NCBI RefSeq assembly: GCF_000091305.1
Contig: NC_013929.1
Location: forward strand, 1,860,001-1,924,000
Length of the DNA: 64,000 nucleotides
Source of the DNA: Streptomyces scabiei 87.22
Lineage (GTDB): Bacteria; Actinomycetota; Actinomycetes; Streptomycetales; Streptomycetaceae
Direction of reading: 5' to 3'
This document shows, piece by piece, positions 44,003-53,172 of the stretch. A program made the position numbers and the translations under genes. The notes under the pieces were generated by a model. It saw only the letters and a list, made by a program, of their open reading frames with translations. It made no database searches and was not told the origin of the DNA. Every line of letters starts with the position of its first letter. The first letter of the stretch is position 1.

Positions 44003-44872
44003 ATGGGACGAGTCACGGAACGACGCAAGGTGATCCGCATCCGGGACGGTGCGGTCTCCACCCGCCCGGACACCCTCGTCGCCGAGGAACCGATGGAGAT
44101 CCGGCTGAACGGCAAGCCGCTCGCGATCACCATGCGCACCCCGGGGGACGACTTCGCGCTGGCGGCGGGATTCCTGGTCAGCGAGGGCGTCCTCGCCGAG
44201 CGGTCGGACCTGCAGAACATCGTCTACTGCGCGGGGGCCACGGAGGACGGCTCGAACACCTACAACGTGGTGGACGTGCGAACCGCCCCCGGGGTCGTCG
44301 TCCCCGACATCACCCTCGAACGCAACGTCTACACGACCTCGTCCTGCGGACTGTGCGGCAAGGCGTCGCTGGACGCCGTCCGGACGACCGCCCGCTGGGC
44401 CGTCGACGACACCCACGGGGGCGAGGCTCCCCCGGTCCGGCTCGACCCCGGCCTCCTCGCGGGCCTCCCCGACCGGCTCCGCGCGGCGCAGCGGGTCTTC
44501 GACCGGACCGGGGGGCTGCACGCGGCGGCCCTGTTCTCCGAGGACGGCGAACTGCTCGACGTACGCGAGGACGTGGGGCGGCACAACGCGGTGGACAAGC
44601 TGGTGGGGCGGGCCCTGCAGAGCGGGGCGCTGCCGCTGTCGAGGGCGGTGCTGCTGGTGTCGGGGCGGGCCTCGTTCGAGCTGGCGCAGAAGGCGGTGAT
44701 GGCGGGGATACCGGTGCTGGCGGCCGTGTCGGCGCCGTCGTCCCTCGCGGTCGACCTGGCGGCGGAGACCGGGCTGACCCTGGTGGGGTTCCTGAGGGGC
44801 GCCTCCATGAACGTGTACGCGGGCGAGCACCGGATCGCTCTGCGGGCCGCGTCCGCGGCCGACCGGAGCTGA
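44003..44872 (+). CDS. fdhD: Formate dehydrogenase sulfurtransferase FdhD
   Basis: 289 residues, ATG 8 bases after the FeS protein stop. The sulfur-carrying CxxC is in [12 protein letters not shown] (C115 and C118). Family blocks include [66 protein letters not shown] and [33 protein letters not shown]. FdhD hands sulfur to the bis-MGD cofactor, a step needed for formate dehydrogenase activity. Its presence in the operon supports a functional enzyme. Confidence 0.95.
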   Translation: MGRVTERRKVIRIRDGAVSTRPDTLVAEEPMEIRLNGKPLAITMRTPGDDFALAAGFLVSEGVLAERSDLQNIVYCAGATEDGSNTYNVVDVRTAPGVVVPDITLERNVYTTSSCGLCGKASLDAVRTTARWAVDDTHGGEAPPVRLDPGLLAGLPDRLRAAQRVFDRTGGLHAAALFSEDGELLDVREDVGRHNAVDKLVGRALQSGALPLSRAVLLVSGRASFELAQKAVMAGIPVLAAVSAPSSLAVDLAAETGLTLVGFLRGASMNVYAGEHRIALRAASAADRS

Positions 44873-44891
44873 CCGGCTCCCGCGACACGGC

Positions 44892-44942
44892 GGCGGGGCC
44901 CCTTGCGGCGGGGAGCGCCCCCTGCGCCCTCGGGGCCCCGCC
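44892..44942 (+). terminator. Terminator of the formate dehydrogenase operon
   Basis: GGCGGGGCCCC (44892-44902) pairs with GGGGCCCCGCC (44932-44942), with a smaller GC stem in the loop, 20 bases after fdhD. Confidence 0.65.
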
Positions 44943-45025
44943 TTTGCACCCCGCACGGGACACCGCGGCCGGATCCCGCGACCGCCCCATGGACCGGGCG
45001 GACGCGGGCAACTAACGTCCCTCCC

Positions 45026-46261
45026 GTGCCCGAAGACACAGGAGCACGACGACGGACGGGGGCCGGACCGGTCCTGATCCTGGCCCTGGCCCTGGCCCTC
45101 GCGGCCGTGCTGCTCACCGCCCTCCCGGACGACGACCGGGAGGGCGGCGGCACCTGCACGGCGCGCACGGTCCGGGACTGGGACCCGGACGCGGCCCTGA
45201 CCGGCGAGTTCACCCGCTACGGCGACGACGCGACCCGCGGCGACGACTGGACCGGCGGCGACGGCACCCACTCGGTGCGGCTGCCCGACGGACGGCTGCT
45301 GTGGCTGTTCTCGGACACCTATCTGGGACAGGTGCACCCGCCGCCCAACCCGGCGGGCGAGTCCGTGGCGTGGCGGGACACGGCGACGCCGCTGGTGCGC
45401 AACTCGGCCGTGCTGATGTCCCCCTCGGGCCGTCTCGAAGCCACCCTCCCGGCCCCCGTCTTCCCGGACCCCGCGCCGGGCAGCTGGCGCTGGCCGGTGG
45501 CCGCCCGGGTGGAGCCGCGTGCCCCCGGCTCGGACGAGAAGGTCGTCCGGGTGCTGCTGTGGACGCGCACGACGGGCAGGTCGCCGTGGATCTACGGGGT
45601 GCCCACCTCCACCGAGGTCGCCACGCTGTCGCTGCCCGGTCTGCGGCTGGAGGGGATCACGACGGTGCTGGACCAGACGTCGGTGGCCGATCCGGCCCGG
45701 CGGGTCCTGTTCGGGACGACCGCCGTCGACGCGGGCGACTGGACGTACGTCTTCGGCGGCACCGACGCGCAGGCCGCCTCCCGGCCCACCTCGCACGCCT
45801 ACGTCGCCCGGGTGCCGCGCGGCCGGCTCGGGGAGCCGGGGGCGTGGGAGTACTGGGGCGGCACGCGCTGGCAGGTGCGGGGGCGGCCGGCGGCCGTGCT
45901 CGGGAACGGGGCCGACAAGGGGGTGGGCAGCGCCTTCACCGTCGTCCGGGACGGGCGTACCTATGTGCTGCTCACCATGGCCGCCGGGACCGCGGGGCTG
46001 ACGACCGTGACCGCCTACTGGGCCTGCTCCCCCACCGGGCCCTGGCACGGGCCCACCGAGGGCTTCCGCGCGCCGTTGCCGGGCGGCGGGGTCGCCGCGT
46101 ACAACCCGCAGGCGCACCCGGCGGTCGACGACGGGCGGCTGGTGCTCAGCTACGACGTCAACTGGCTGGACGCCGACGCGGCGGCGGCGCAGCTGAACAT
46201 CACGCGGAACGTGTCCCTGTACCGACCGCGGTTCGTGTCGCTTCGTCTCGCTGCTCCGTGA
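45026..46261 (+). CDS. Secreted or membrane-anchored DUF5005-type protein
   Basis: 411 residues from the GTG at 45026, preceded by TAACGT at about -10 spacing and no ribosome site (probably leaderless). One hydrophobic N-terminal helix (GPVLILALALALAAVLLTAL) serves as signal or anchor. The body looks like a five-bladed propeller-type carbohydrate-active fold: VRLPDGRLLWLFSDTYLGQV, RNSAVLMSPSG, WVGT-like repeats, AYWACSPTGPWHGP, YNPQAHPAV and VLSYDVNWLDADAA. This is the pattern of DUF5005/DUF4185 proteins. No catalytic assignment is possible. The 3' end overlaps the convergent transporter gene by 62 bases. Confidence 0.65.
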   Translation: MPEDTGARRRTGAGPVLILALALALAAVLLTALPDDDREGGGTCTARTVRDWDPDAALTGEFTRYGDDATRGDDWTGGDGTHSVRLPDGRLLWLFSDTYLGQVHPPPNPAGESVAWRDTATPLVRNSAVLMSPSGRLEATLPAPVFPDPAPGSWRWPVAARVEPRAPGSDEKVVRVLLWTRTTGRSPWIYGVPTSTEVATLSLPGLRLEGITTVLDQTSVADPARRVLFGTTAVDAGDWTYVFGGTDAQAASRPTSHAYVARVPRGRLGEPGAWEYWGGTRWQVRGRPAAVLGNGADKGVGSAFTVVRDGRTYVLLTMAAGTAGLTTVTAYWACSPTGPWHGPTEGFRAPLPGGGVAAYNPQAHPAVDDGRLVLSYDVNWLDADAAAAQLNITRNVSLYRPRFVSLRLAAP

Positions 46262-47243
46262 CGGCCGGATCCTCGACCGGGTCCGCGGCGCGGCGCCTGG
46301 CGATGACCGCGCAGACCATCAGCTGCATCTGGTGGAACAGCATCAGGGGCAGCACGGCGAGGGCCGCCTCGGGGCCGAACAGGACGCTCGCCATCGGCAG
46401 GCCGGAGGCCAGGGACTTCTTGGAGCCGGCGAACTGCAGGGCGATCCGGTCCGCCCGGCCGAAGCGCAGGGCCTTGCCGCCGTACCAGGTGAGCAGCAGC
46501 ATCACCGCGAGCAGGACGGCCTCCACGCCGAGGAGTCCGGCCAGCCGCAGCGGGCTGACCTGGCTCCAGATCCCGCGGACCATGCCCTCGCTGAAGGCGA
46601 CGTAGACGACGAGGAGGATCGAGCCCCGGTCGACGAGGCCGAGGATCCGCTTGTGCCGGGTGACGAAGCCGCCGATCCAGCGGCGGGCGAGCTGTCCGGC
46701 GACGAACGGCACCAGCAGCTGGAGCACGATCTTCAGCACCGAGTCGGCGGAGAACCCGCCGGCGCCGCCGCCGAGCAGGGCCGCGGCCAGCAGCGGGGTG
46801 AGGACGATGCCGGCGAGGGAGGAGAAGGAGCCCGCGCAGATCGCGGCGGGCACGTTGCCCCGGGCCATCGAGGTGAACGCGATCGACGACTGGACGGTGG
46901 ACGGGACGAGGGTGAGGAAGAGCAGCCCGGTGTAGAGGGAGTGGTCCAGGAACACCGGCTCCAGGCCGCGAGCCGCGAGGCCCAGCAGCGGGAAGACGAC
47001 GAACGTGCAGGCCAGGACGGTGATGTGCAGTCGCCAGTGCTTGAGGCCGTCCACGGCCTCGCGGGTGGAGAGCCGGGCGCCGTAGAGGAAGAAGAGGAAG
47101 GCGATCGCGACGGTGGACGCGCCGGACGCCACCTCGGCGGCCGTTCCGCGCGCGGGGAGGAGGGCCGCGAACCCCACGGTGGCGAGCAGCAGCAGGACGT
47201 AGGGATCGATCGGCAGCCGGCGCGGCCACTTCAGGCGGTTCAC
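46200..47243 (-). CDS. Bile acid:sodium symporter (BASS) family transporter
   Basis: 347 residues, GTG start at 47243, about 9-10 membrane segments. Family pattern: FLFFLYGARLSTREAVDGLKHWRLH, PLLGLAARGLEP, LVPSTVQSSIAFTSMARGNVPAAICAGSFSSLAGI (the crossover helix and Na site) and FAGSKKSLASGLPMASVLFG. It probably moves an organic acid with sodium. It is divergent from a LysR regulator gene, which may control it. Confidence 0.85.
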   Translation of the reverse strand: MNRLKWPRRLPIDPYVLLLLATVGFAALLPARGTAAEVASGASTVAIAFLFFLYGARLSTREAVDGLKHWRLHITVLACTFVVFPLLGLAARGLEPVFLDHSLYTGLLFLTLVPSTVQSSIAFTSMARGNVPAAICAGSFSSLAGIVLTPLLAAALLGGGAGGFSADSVLKIVLQLLVPFVAGQLARRWIGGFVTRHKRILGLVDRGSILLVVYVAFSEGMVRGIWSQVSPLRLAGLLGVEAVLLAVMLLLTWYGGKALRFGRADRIALQFAGSKKSLASGLPMASVLFGPEAALAVLPLMLFHQMQLMVCAVIARRRAADPVEDPAVTEQRDEATRTAVGTGTRSA

Positions 47244-47384
47244 GGTGCTCCACGTGCGTTCGACGAGGGTGGGTCCGGGACCGGAAGGCCCCTCTCCATC
47301 GTCCTCTCCGGTCCCTTGATCGGGAATCCGTCATACCGCTCTGACTGTCATCACGTTTCGCGATGACCGGGTAGGGTGGCGATC

Positions 47385-48260
47385 GTGTACGACCCCTCCC
47401 ATCTGCGCACCTTCCTCGCCGTGGCCCAGACGCTGAGCTTCACGCAGGCCGCCCGCCGGCTGGGGCTGCGCCAGTCGACGGTCAGCCAGCACGTGCGCCG
47501 TCTGGAGGACGCGGCCGGGCGGCAGCTGTTCTCGCGGGACACCCACTCCGTGGAGATGACGGAGGACGGCGAGGCGATGCTCGGGTTCGCCCGACGGCTG
47601 CTGGAGGTGCACGAGCAGGCGACGGCGTTCTTCACCGGGACCCGGCTGCGCGGGCGGCTGCGGTTCGGCGCGTCCGAGGACTTCGTGCTCACCCGGCTGC
47701 CGGAGATCCTGGAGGCGTTCCGGCACGACCATCCCGAGGTGGACCTGGAGCTGACGGTCGAACTGTCGGGCACGCTGCACGAGCGGCTCGCGGCCGGCCG
47801 GCTCGATCTGGTGCTGGCGAAGCGGCGCCCGCAGGATCCGCGCGGCGAACCGGTGTGGACGGACCGGCTCGTCTGGATCGGCGCGGAGCGGCTGCGCGTG
47901 GACCCCGACCGCCCGGTCCCGCTGATCGTCTACCCGCCGCCCGGCATCACGCGCGCTCTGGCCCTGGAGGCGCTGGAGCGCGAGGGCCGTTCCTGGCGCA
48001 TCGCCTGCACCAGCGGAAGCCTCAACGGGCTCATCGCCGCCGCCCGCGCGGGCCTCGGCGTGATGGCGCACTCCCGCCGCCTGGTCCCTCCCGGCCTGGC
48101 CCGGGTCCCCGAACGGGCCGGGCTGCCCGAACTCGGCGAGGTCGACTTCGTCCTGGTCCACGGCCGCCGCCCCGGCGCGGCGACGAACGCGGCGGACGCC
48201 CTGGCAGCAGCGATCCTCACCGGCGGAGACCGCCTGCACGGCGGACCACGGGGGCTCTGA
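47385..48260 (+). CDS. LysR-family transcriptional regulator
   Basis: 291 residues from the GTG at 47385 (MYDPSHLRTFLAVAQTLSFTQAARRLGLRQSTVSQHVRRLED). TAGGGT lies 7 bases before the GTG with no ribosome site, so the mRNA is probably leaderless; a GTG at 47376 is less likely because it overlaps that box. Winged helix at 1-60, then a substrate-binding-protein-like effector domain (RLRFGASEDFVLTRLPEILEAF, ELTVELSGTLHERLAAGRLDLVLAKR). Divergent from the BASS transporter gene 141 bases away, its likely target. Confidence 0.88.
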   Translation: MYDPSHLRTFLAVAQTLSFTQAARRLGLRQSTVSQHVRRLEDAAGRQLFSRDTHSVEMTEDGEAMLGFARRLLEVHEQATAFFTGTRLRGRLRFGASEDFVLTRLPEILEAFRHDHPEVDLELTVELSGTLHERLAAGRLDLVLAKRRPQDPRGEPVWTDRLVWIGAERLRVDPDRPVPLIVYPPPGITRALALEALEREGRSWRIACTSGSLNGLIAAARAGLGVMAHSRRLVPPGLARVPERAGLPELGEVDFVLVHGRRPGAATNAADALAAAILTGGDRLHGGPRGL

Positions 48261-49359
48261 GGGCCGCCTTCGGCCGGGGGCCGGCGGGAGGGCGGCCCAA
48301 AGGCCCGGGCGGAGGCCGGCCACGGACCCGAGCGGGGGTCTCTGCGGGCGCCCGGCCGTGACGCCGGGGCCTCCTGCCCGGCAGACCACACCTGCGGTGA
48401 CGAAGGCCCCGGCCGGGGGGCGGGTGAGGTCCGGTCGGCCGGCGGGCGAGGTCCGACCGGCGGGCGGGCGACGTCCGGCCGGCGAGGTCCGGCCGGGGGA
48501 CGGGCGAGGTCCGGCTGGCCGGCGGGCGGGCGGGCGAGGTCCGAGGCGGGCGGGCGACGTCCGGCCGGCGAGGTCCGGCCGGGGGACGGGCGAGGCCCGG
48601 CTGGCCGGCGGGCGGGTGAGGTCCGGCCGGCCGGCGGGCGGGTGAGGTCCGGCCGGAAGAGGCCGTCTTCGCCTCCGGCATCCGCCCAAGGACCTGGACG
48701 CAAGCCCCGGCGAACACCCGGCCGGACGCCCTGACGGAAGCCCTGACGGAAGCCCGGCCGAAGATCCGGGCCGAGCACGACCAGGCTTCCGGCGACGACT
48801 CGGGGCGGCAAGGCCCCGGCGGAGTCGGCCGGCTCGCCGGCGGCGGCCCGCCTCGCCTCTCGGAGGGCGGGCGAGTCTGCGGCAGGCCCAGCGGCGGCCT
48901 GAGCGGCGTCAACCTCAACCTTGCCCTGGACGGCGCGCTCGTCGCCGCCGGCTCAGGCGCCCGCGGAGGCCCCGACCGCACCCTTGCCGGACGCCCCGGC
49001 CGCGCCCCGCCTACGCCCCGACCGCACCCCGGCCGACGGCGCGCGTTCATGAGGCGGACCCGGCGCACCGGCGGGCTCGCACCGGCGAGCCCCTGGAGTT
49101 GAGGGGTGTTCGTGTTCGGTGTGGCCGGAACGCGTTCGGACAGACACGTACCGTCATCGGCGCGTGCGGGTTCGGTGGAGATTGACCTCACGCAAGCCGC
49201 CGCACGGTGGGGCAATATGCCGGAGTCATCCTCTTCTGCGGCCGTTCACCTGCGCCGACCCGTGCCTTGCGTCCCTATGCGCCCCCTCCACAACCCTCCC
49301 GTACCCCCTCGCGGTGAGGTAGCTTTCACGCGCTGTGCGGAGCGCCACGAGGAGCGGGT
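48261..49359. other. 1.1-kb GC-rich region without a convincing gene, with repeats
   Basis: Several long open frames cross it on both strands, but they are rich in Arg, Pro, Gly and Ala with no domain and no clear start sites, as expected by chance at this GC content. The stretch 48418-48660 is built of variants of GGCGAGGTCCGGCCGG. The last 250 bases should hold the promoter of the acyl-CoA ligase gene. Confidence 0.6.
48418..48660. repeat. Degenerate GC tandem repeat with a 69-base direct duplication
   Basis: Units of about 16-25 bases based on GGCGAGGTCCGGCCGG. A segment near 48462-48530 recurs near 48548-48616 (86 bases apart) with one difference seen by eye. Confidence 0.75.
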
Positions 49360-51186
49360 TTGCGCGAATTCACCAACCCCCCGTTGGCGTCGGCGCCGCC
49401 GGTGGGCGGCCTGGCCGACGTCGTCTTCGAGCACGCCCAGGAGGACCCGGACCACATCGCGCTCGGCCGCAAGGACGAGCGGGGCGAGTGGTGCGACATG
49501 ACCTCCGCCGAGTTCCGCGACGAGGTCCTCGCGCTGGCGAAGGGGCTGCTGGCGCAGGGCATCCGGTTCGGCGACCGGGTCGCCATCATGTGCCGCACCC
49601 GCTACGAGTGGACCCTGTTCGACTACGCGCTGTGGACCGTCGGCGCCCAGGTCGTCCCGGTCTACCCGACCTCCTCCGCCGAGCAGGTCTTCTGGATGCT
49701 GTACGACTCCCAGTGCACGGCGGCCATGGTCGAACACGAGGACCACGCGATGACCATCGCCACGGTCATCGACCGGCTGCCCCAGCTGCGCCGGCTCTGG
49801 CAGCTGGACGTGGGCGCGGTGCAGGAGCTGTACGAGTCGGGCGCGCACCTCGACGACGAGGTGGTGCACCGGCACCGTCTCGCGGTCACCCCGGAGTCGA
49901 TCGCGACGATCATCTACACCTCCGGCACCACGGGCCGCCCCAAGGGCTGTGTCATCTCGCACGCCAACTTCATGGTGGAGGCGGACACGGTCATCGAGCG
50001 CTGGGCTCCCCTGTTCACCTCCCGCAGGGGCGACGCGGCGGCGACGCTGCTGTTCCTGCCGCTCGCCCACGTCTTCGGACGGATGGTGCAGGTCGCGGGC
50101 ATCCGCGGAAAGGTCAAGTTCGGCCATCAGCCGCAGCTCAACGCGGCGGTCCTGCTGCCCGACCTCGCCGCCTTCCAGCCCACGTTCTTCCTCGCGGTGC
50201 CGTACATCTTCGAGAAGGTCTTCAACGCGAGCCGGCGCAAGGCCGAACGCGAGGGGAAGGCCGGGCCGTTCGAGAAGGCGGTCGAGGTCGCCGTGAAGTA
50301 CGCGGACGCGATGGAGGCGAGGGCCTGGGGGACCGGCCCCGGTCCCTCGGCGGGGCTGCGGATGCAGCACCAGTTCTTCGACAAGGTCGTCTACGCCAAG
50401 ATCCGGGAGGCGATGGGCGGCCGGATCAAGTACGCGATGTCCGGCGGCTCGGCGATGGACCGCCGGCTCGGACTGTTCTTCGCGGGGGCCGGTGTCCACA
50501 TCTTCGAGGGGTACGGCCTGACGGAGTGCACGGCGGCCGCGACCGCCAACCCCCCGGAGCGCACCCGGTACGGCACGGTCGGCCGGCCCATCCCGGGCGT
50601 GAGCGTGCACATCGCGGACGACGGCGAGATCTGGCTGCGCGGCCCCAATGTCTTCCAGGGCTACCTGAACAACCCGAAGGCCACCGACGAGACCCTGCAC
50701 GACGGCTGGCTCGCCACCGGCGACCTGGGCTCGCTGGACGAGGACGGCTATCTCACCATCACCGGGCGCAAGAAGGAGATCCTGGTGACCTCGGGCGGCA
50801 AGAGCGTCTCGCCGGCGATCCTGGAGGAGCGGGTGCGTGACCACCCGCTGGTCGCCCAGTGCATCGTCGTCGGCAACGACCGTCCGTACATCGCGGCCCT
50901 GGTCACCCTGGACGGGGAGGCGGTCGCGCACTGGCTGCAGATGCGCGGCAAGCCGACGCCGCCCGCGGCCGAGCTGGTGCGCGACCCGGAGCTGGAGACC
51001 GAGGTGCGGCGGGCGGTGGTCGCCGCCAACACCCTGGTCTCGCAGGCCGAGTCGATCCGCACCTTCCGCATCCTCGCGCACCAGTTCACCGAGGAGCACG
51101 GGCTGCTGACGCCGTCGCTGAAGCTGAAGCGCAGGGCGATCGAGAAGGCGTACGCGAAAGAGGTGGAGGCGCTGTACCGGGCGTGA
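49360..51186 (+). CDS. Long-chain fatty acid-CoA ligase (AMP-forming)
   Basis: 608 residues, TTG start at 49360 with AGGAG 5 bases upstream. ANL superfamily: P-loop TIIYTSGTTGRPKG, A-motifs LPLAHVFGRM, EGYGLTECTAAATANPP, the hinge Asp in GDLGSLDEDGYLTITGRKKE, and the catalytic Lys in KLKRRAIEK. The length and the DxxDEDGYL...TSGGKSVSP pattern are those of FadD15-like enzymes. It activates fatty acids to acyl-CoA in the cytoplasm. It stands alone after the repeat-rich region. Confidence 0.92.
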   Translation: MREFTNPPLASAPPVGGLADVVFEHAQEDPDHIALGRKDERGEWCDMTSAEFRDEVLALAKGLLAQGIRFGDRVAIMCRTRYEWTLFDYALWTVGAQVVPVYPTSSAEQVFWMLYDSQCTAAMVEHEDHAMTIATVIDRLPQLRRLWQLDVGAVQELYESGAHLDDEVVHRHRLAVTPESIATIIYTSGTTGRPKGCVISHANFMVEADTVIERWAPLFTSRRGDAAATLLFLPLAHVFGRMVQVAGIRGKVKFGHQPQLNAAVLLPDLAAFQPTFFLAVPYIFEKVFNASRRKAEREGKAGPFEKAVEVAVKYADAMEARAWGTGPGPSAGLRMQHQFFDKVVYAKIREAMGGRIKYAMSGGSAMDRRLGLFFAGAGVHIFEGYGLTECTAAATANPPERTRYGTVGRPIPGVSVHIADDGEIWLRGPNVFQGYLNNPKATDETLHDGWLATGDLGSLDEDGYLTITGRKKEILVTSGGKSVSPAILEERVRDHPLVAQCIVVGNDRPYIAALVTLDGEAVAHWLQMRGKPTPPAAELVRDPELETEVRRAVVAANTLVSQAESIRTFRILAHQFTEEHGLLTPSLKLKRRAIEKAYAKEVEALYRA

Positions 51187-51222
51187 CACCGCCCCGGCCG
51201 GCCCCGCCTCCCCCTTCCCCGT

Positions 51223-52005
51223 TCAGACCAGTTGATAGCCCTTCAGGTTCCGCAGCAGAAGGTGGCAGTTCCGCAGGGAGTCCGAGGTGTCGCCGAGAGA
51301 ACGGTAGATACCCCACTTGGGGCGCAGGCGGTCGGCGAGGAAGGTGTCCACGCCCGAGCGGGAGACGTCGATCAGGGTGGCCGGGCCCTTGCGGAGGATC
51401 CAGCGCACCGAACCGGCCGCGCCGTTGCCGACCTTGACCTGGAAGTCGACGTCGACCCAGGAGTCGTGCAGGGGCGCGAGGGCGGTGCGGCCGACGAGGA
51501 GGTTGTCGATCGGCAGTTTCAGCTCGATCGTCTGCACTCCGTCGACCCGGCGCAGGGACTGCACCACCAGGGGCGAGGTACCGGCGCCGGGCTGCTTCAT
51601 CTGCATGAGGTGCGTGAAGCTGGTGGTCGCCCGCAGCGAGGCCGGGATGTACATCCCGTAGGTGACGCGCCAGGTCTGGCCCTCGGTCCAGCGCAGGAAG
51701 CCGTCGCCGGTGCGCAGGCCGGTGACCTCATGACGCTGCCGGTCGGTGGCGGTGTCCCGGTCGACGGTGTGCATGTCGAAGCGCCAGGTGTCGCCGACGG
51801 CGCGGATGTGCGGCGAGGCGGAGGGATGCGAGCCGGCGCGGTCGTCCTCCAGGGTCTCGAAGGCGCGCAGCCCTTCGCCGCTCGCCGAGGGGGACCACCT
51901 CAACTGCCAGGAGGCGGCGTGCGCGGCGGGGGCGGGCAGCCCGGCGGTGGCCGCGGCGGCACCGCCGAGCGCGGCGCCGAGGACGTTCCTTCGTGTGCGG
52001 GTCAT
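51223..52005 (-). CDS. Tat-secreted jelly-roll protein, polysaccharide lyase-like
   Basis: 260 residues from the ATG at 52005 (only a weak GGATGG upstream). Tat signal TRTRRNVLGAALGGAAAATAG, cleavage near AHAA. The mature part is beta-rich: WRFDMHTVDRDTATDRQRHEVTG, WRVTYGMYIPASLRATTSFTHLMQMKQPG, DVDFQVKVGNG and RPKWGIYRSLGD. HE(V/T)TG followed by Y-I-P and K-WGIYR is the pattern of heparin-lyase-I/PL20-type folds. It may cut an acidic polysaccharide. The assignment is by pattern only. Confidence 0.65.
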   Translation of the reverse strand: MTRTRRNVLGAALGGAAAATAGLPAPAAHAASWQLRWSPSASGEGLRAFETLEDDRAGSHPSASPHIRAVGDTWRFDMHTVDRDTATDRQRHEVTGLRTGDGFLRWTEGQTWRVTYGMYIPASLRATTSFTHLMQMKQPGAGTSPLVVQSLRRVDGVQTIELKLPIDNLLVGRTALAPLHDSWVDVDFQVKVGNGAAGSVRWILRKGPATLIDVSRSGVDTFLADRLRPKWGIYRSLGDTSDSLRNCHLLLRNLKGYQLV

Positions 52006-52236
52006 GGGCCATCCATTCACATATGTGACCATCATTCAGTGACATGCATTACGGCAGGGACAGAGTCCACGCATGACCGTGTTCGGTCAATGGTCCAGAC
52101 CGATACTCTTGAAGCACCGGATCCGTTTCCGGCCAATCTGCGATTCGGAGCGCGAGCGGTCCGCTCAGGAATGCATCGCGCTCCGTGATCGTTGACGATG
52201 GGAAGCACCAACCGACGACTTAAGGATCGAGAGCTC

Positions 52237-53073
52237 GTGAGCAGCAAGGTCCCCCCGATCATCCTGAACAACGGCGTCGAGATGCCCCAGCTGGGCTTCG
52301 GCGTGTGGCAGGTGCCGGACGACGAGGCCGAGCAGGCGGTCACCACCGCGCTGGAGGCCGGCTACCGCAGCATCGACACCGCCGCCATCTACGGCAACGA
52401 GGAGGGCACCGGCAAGGCCATCGCCGCCGCCGGCGTGCCCCGCGAGGATCTCTTCGTCACCACCAAGCTCTGGAACAGCGACCAGGGCTACGACTCCACC
52501 CTCCGCGCCTTCGACACGTCCCTGGCCAAGCTGGGCCTGGAGTACGTGGATCTGTATCTGATCCACTGGCCGATGCCGGCCCGGGGCACGTTCGTCGACA
52601 CCTTCAAGGCGTTCGAGAAGCTCTACGCGGACGGCCGCGCGAAGGCCATCGGTGTCTCCAACTTCCTTCCGGAGCACCTGGAGACGCTGATCGAGGCCAC
52701 CAGCGTCATCCCGGCGGTCAACCAGATCGAGCTGCACCCGCACCTGCAGCAGCGCGCGTCCCGCGAGTACCACGCGGAGCAGGGCATCGCCACCGAGGCG
52801 TGGTCGCCGCTCGGCCAGGGCAAGGGGCTCCTGGAGGTCCCGGCGGTCATCGCGATCGCACAGAAGCACGGCCGCACCCCCGCCCAGGTGGTCCTGCGCT
52901 GGCACCTCCAGCTGGGCAACGTGGTCATCCCCAAGTCGGTGACCCCGTCCCGCATCAAGGAGAACATCGAGGTCTTCGACTTCTCCCTGGACACGGAGGA
53001 CATCGCCGCGATCAGCGCGCTGAACGAGGACCGGCGCATCGGCCCGGACCCGGCGACGTTCGACCAGGCCTGA
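52237..53073 (+). CDS. Aldo/keto reductase
   Basis: 278 residues from the GTG at 52237 (AAGGA upstream); the frame runs on to 52192 but the family starts at [19 protein letters not shown]. Catalytic tetrad: Asp and Tyr in [13 protein letters not shown], Lys in TTKLWN and His in LIHWPMP. NADPH site: [14 protein letters not shown]. The AKR5-like architecture reduces aldehydes or ketones such as 2,5-diketogluconate analogues or methylglyoxal. A single gene, followed by two hairpins. Confidence 0.92.
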   Translation: MSSKVPPIILNNGVEMPQLGFGVWQVPDDEAEQAVTTALEAGYRSIDTAAIYGNEEGTGKAIAAAGVPREDLFVTTKLWNSDQGYDSTLRAFDTSLAKLGLEYVDLYLIHWPMPARGTFVDTFKAFEKLYADGRAKAIGVSNFLPEHLETLIEATSVIPAVNQIELHPHLQQRASREYHAEQGIATEAWSPLGQGKGLLEVPAVIAIAQKHGRTPAQVVLRWHLQLGNVVIPKSVTPSRIKENIEVFDFSLDTEDIAAISALNEDRRIGPDPATFDQA

Positions 53074-53082
53074 GACCGGGCC

Positions 53083-53154
53083 GCTCCCGGCGTCCGTCCG
53101 CCGGGAGCGCGAAGACGGCCGACCGCCCGCCGGACGTCGTCCGGCGGGCGGTCG
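53083..53154. terminator. Two tandem hairpins between aldo/keto reductase and SDR
   Basis: The first stem is 53083-53092 with 53099-53108 (GCTCCCGGCG and complement). The second is 53120-53135 with 53139-53154 (16-base arms). They can end transcription from both sides. Confidence 0.8.
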
Positions 53155-53172
53155 CGTTTGCGGACGCGATCC

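Noticed and set aside
48217..49215. 332-residue minus-strand open frame
   Set aside because: Composition is Pro/Arg/Ala-driven by the repeat array, with no domain or ribosome site.
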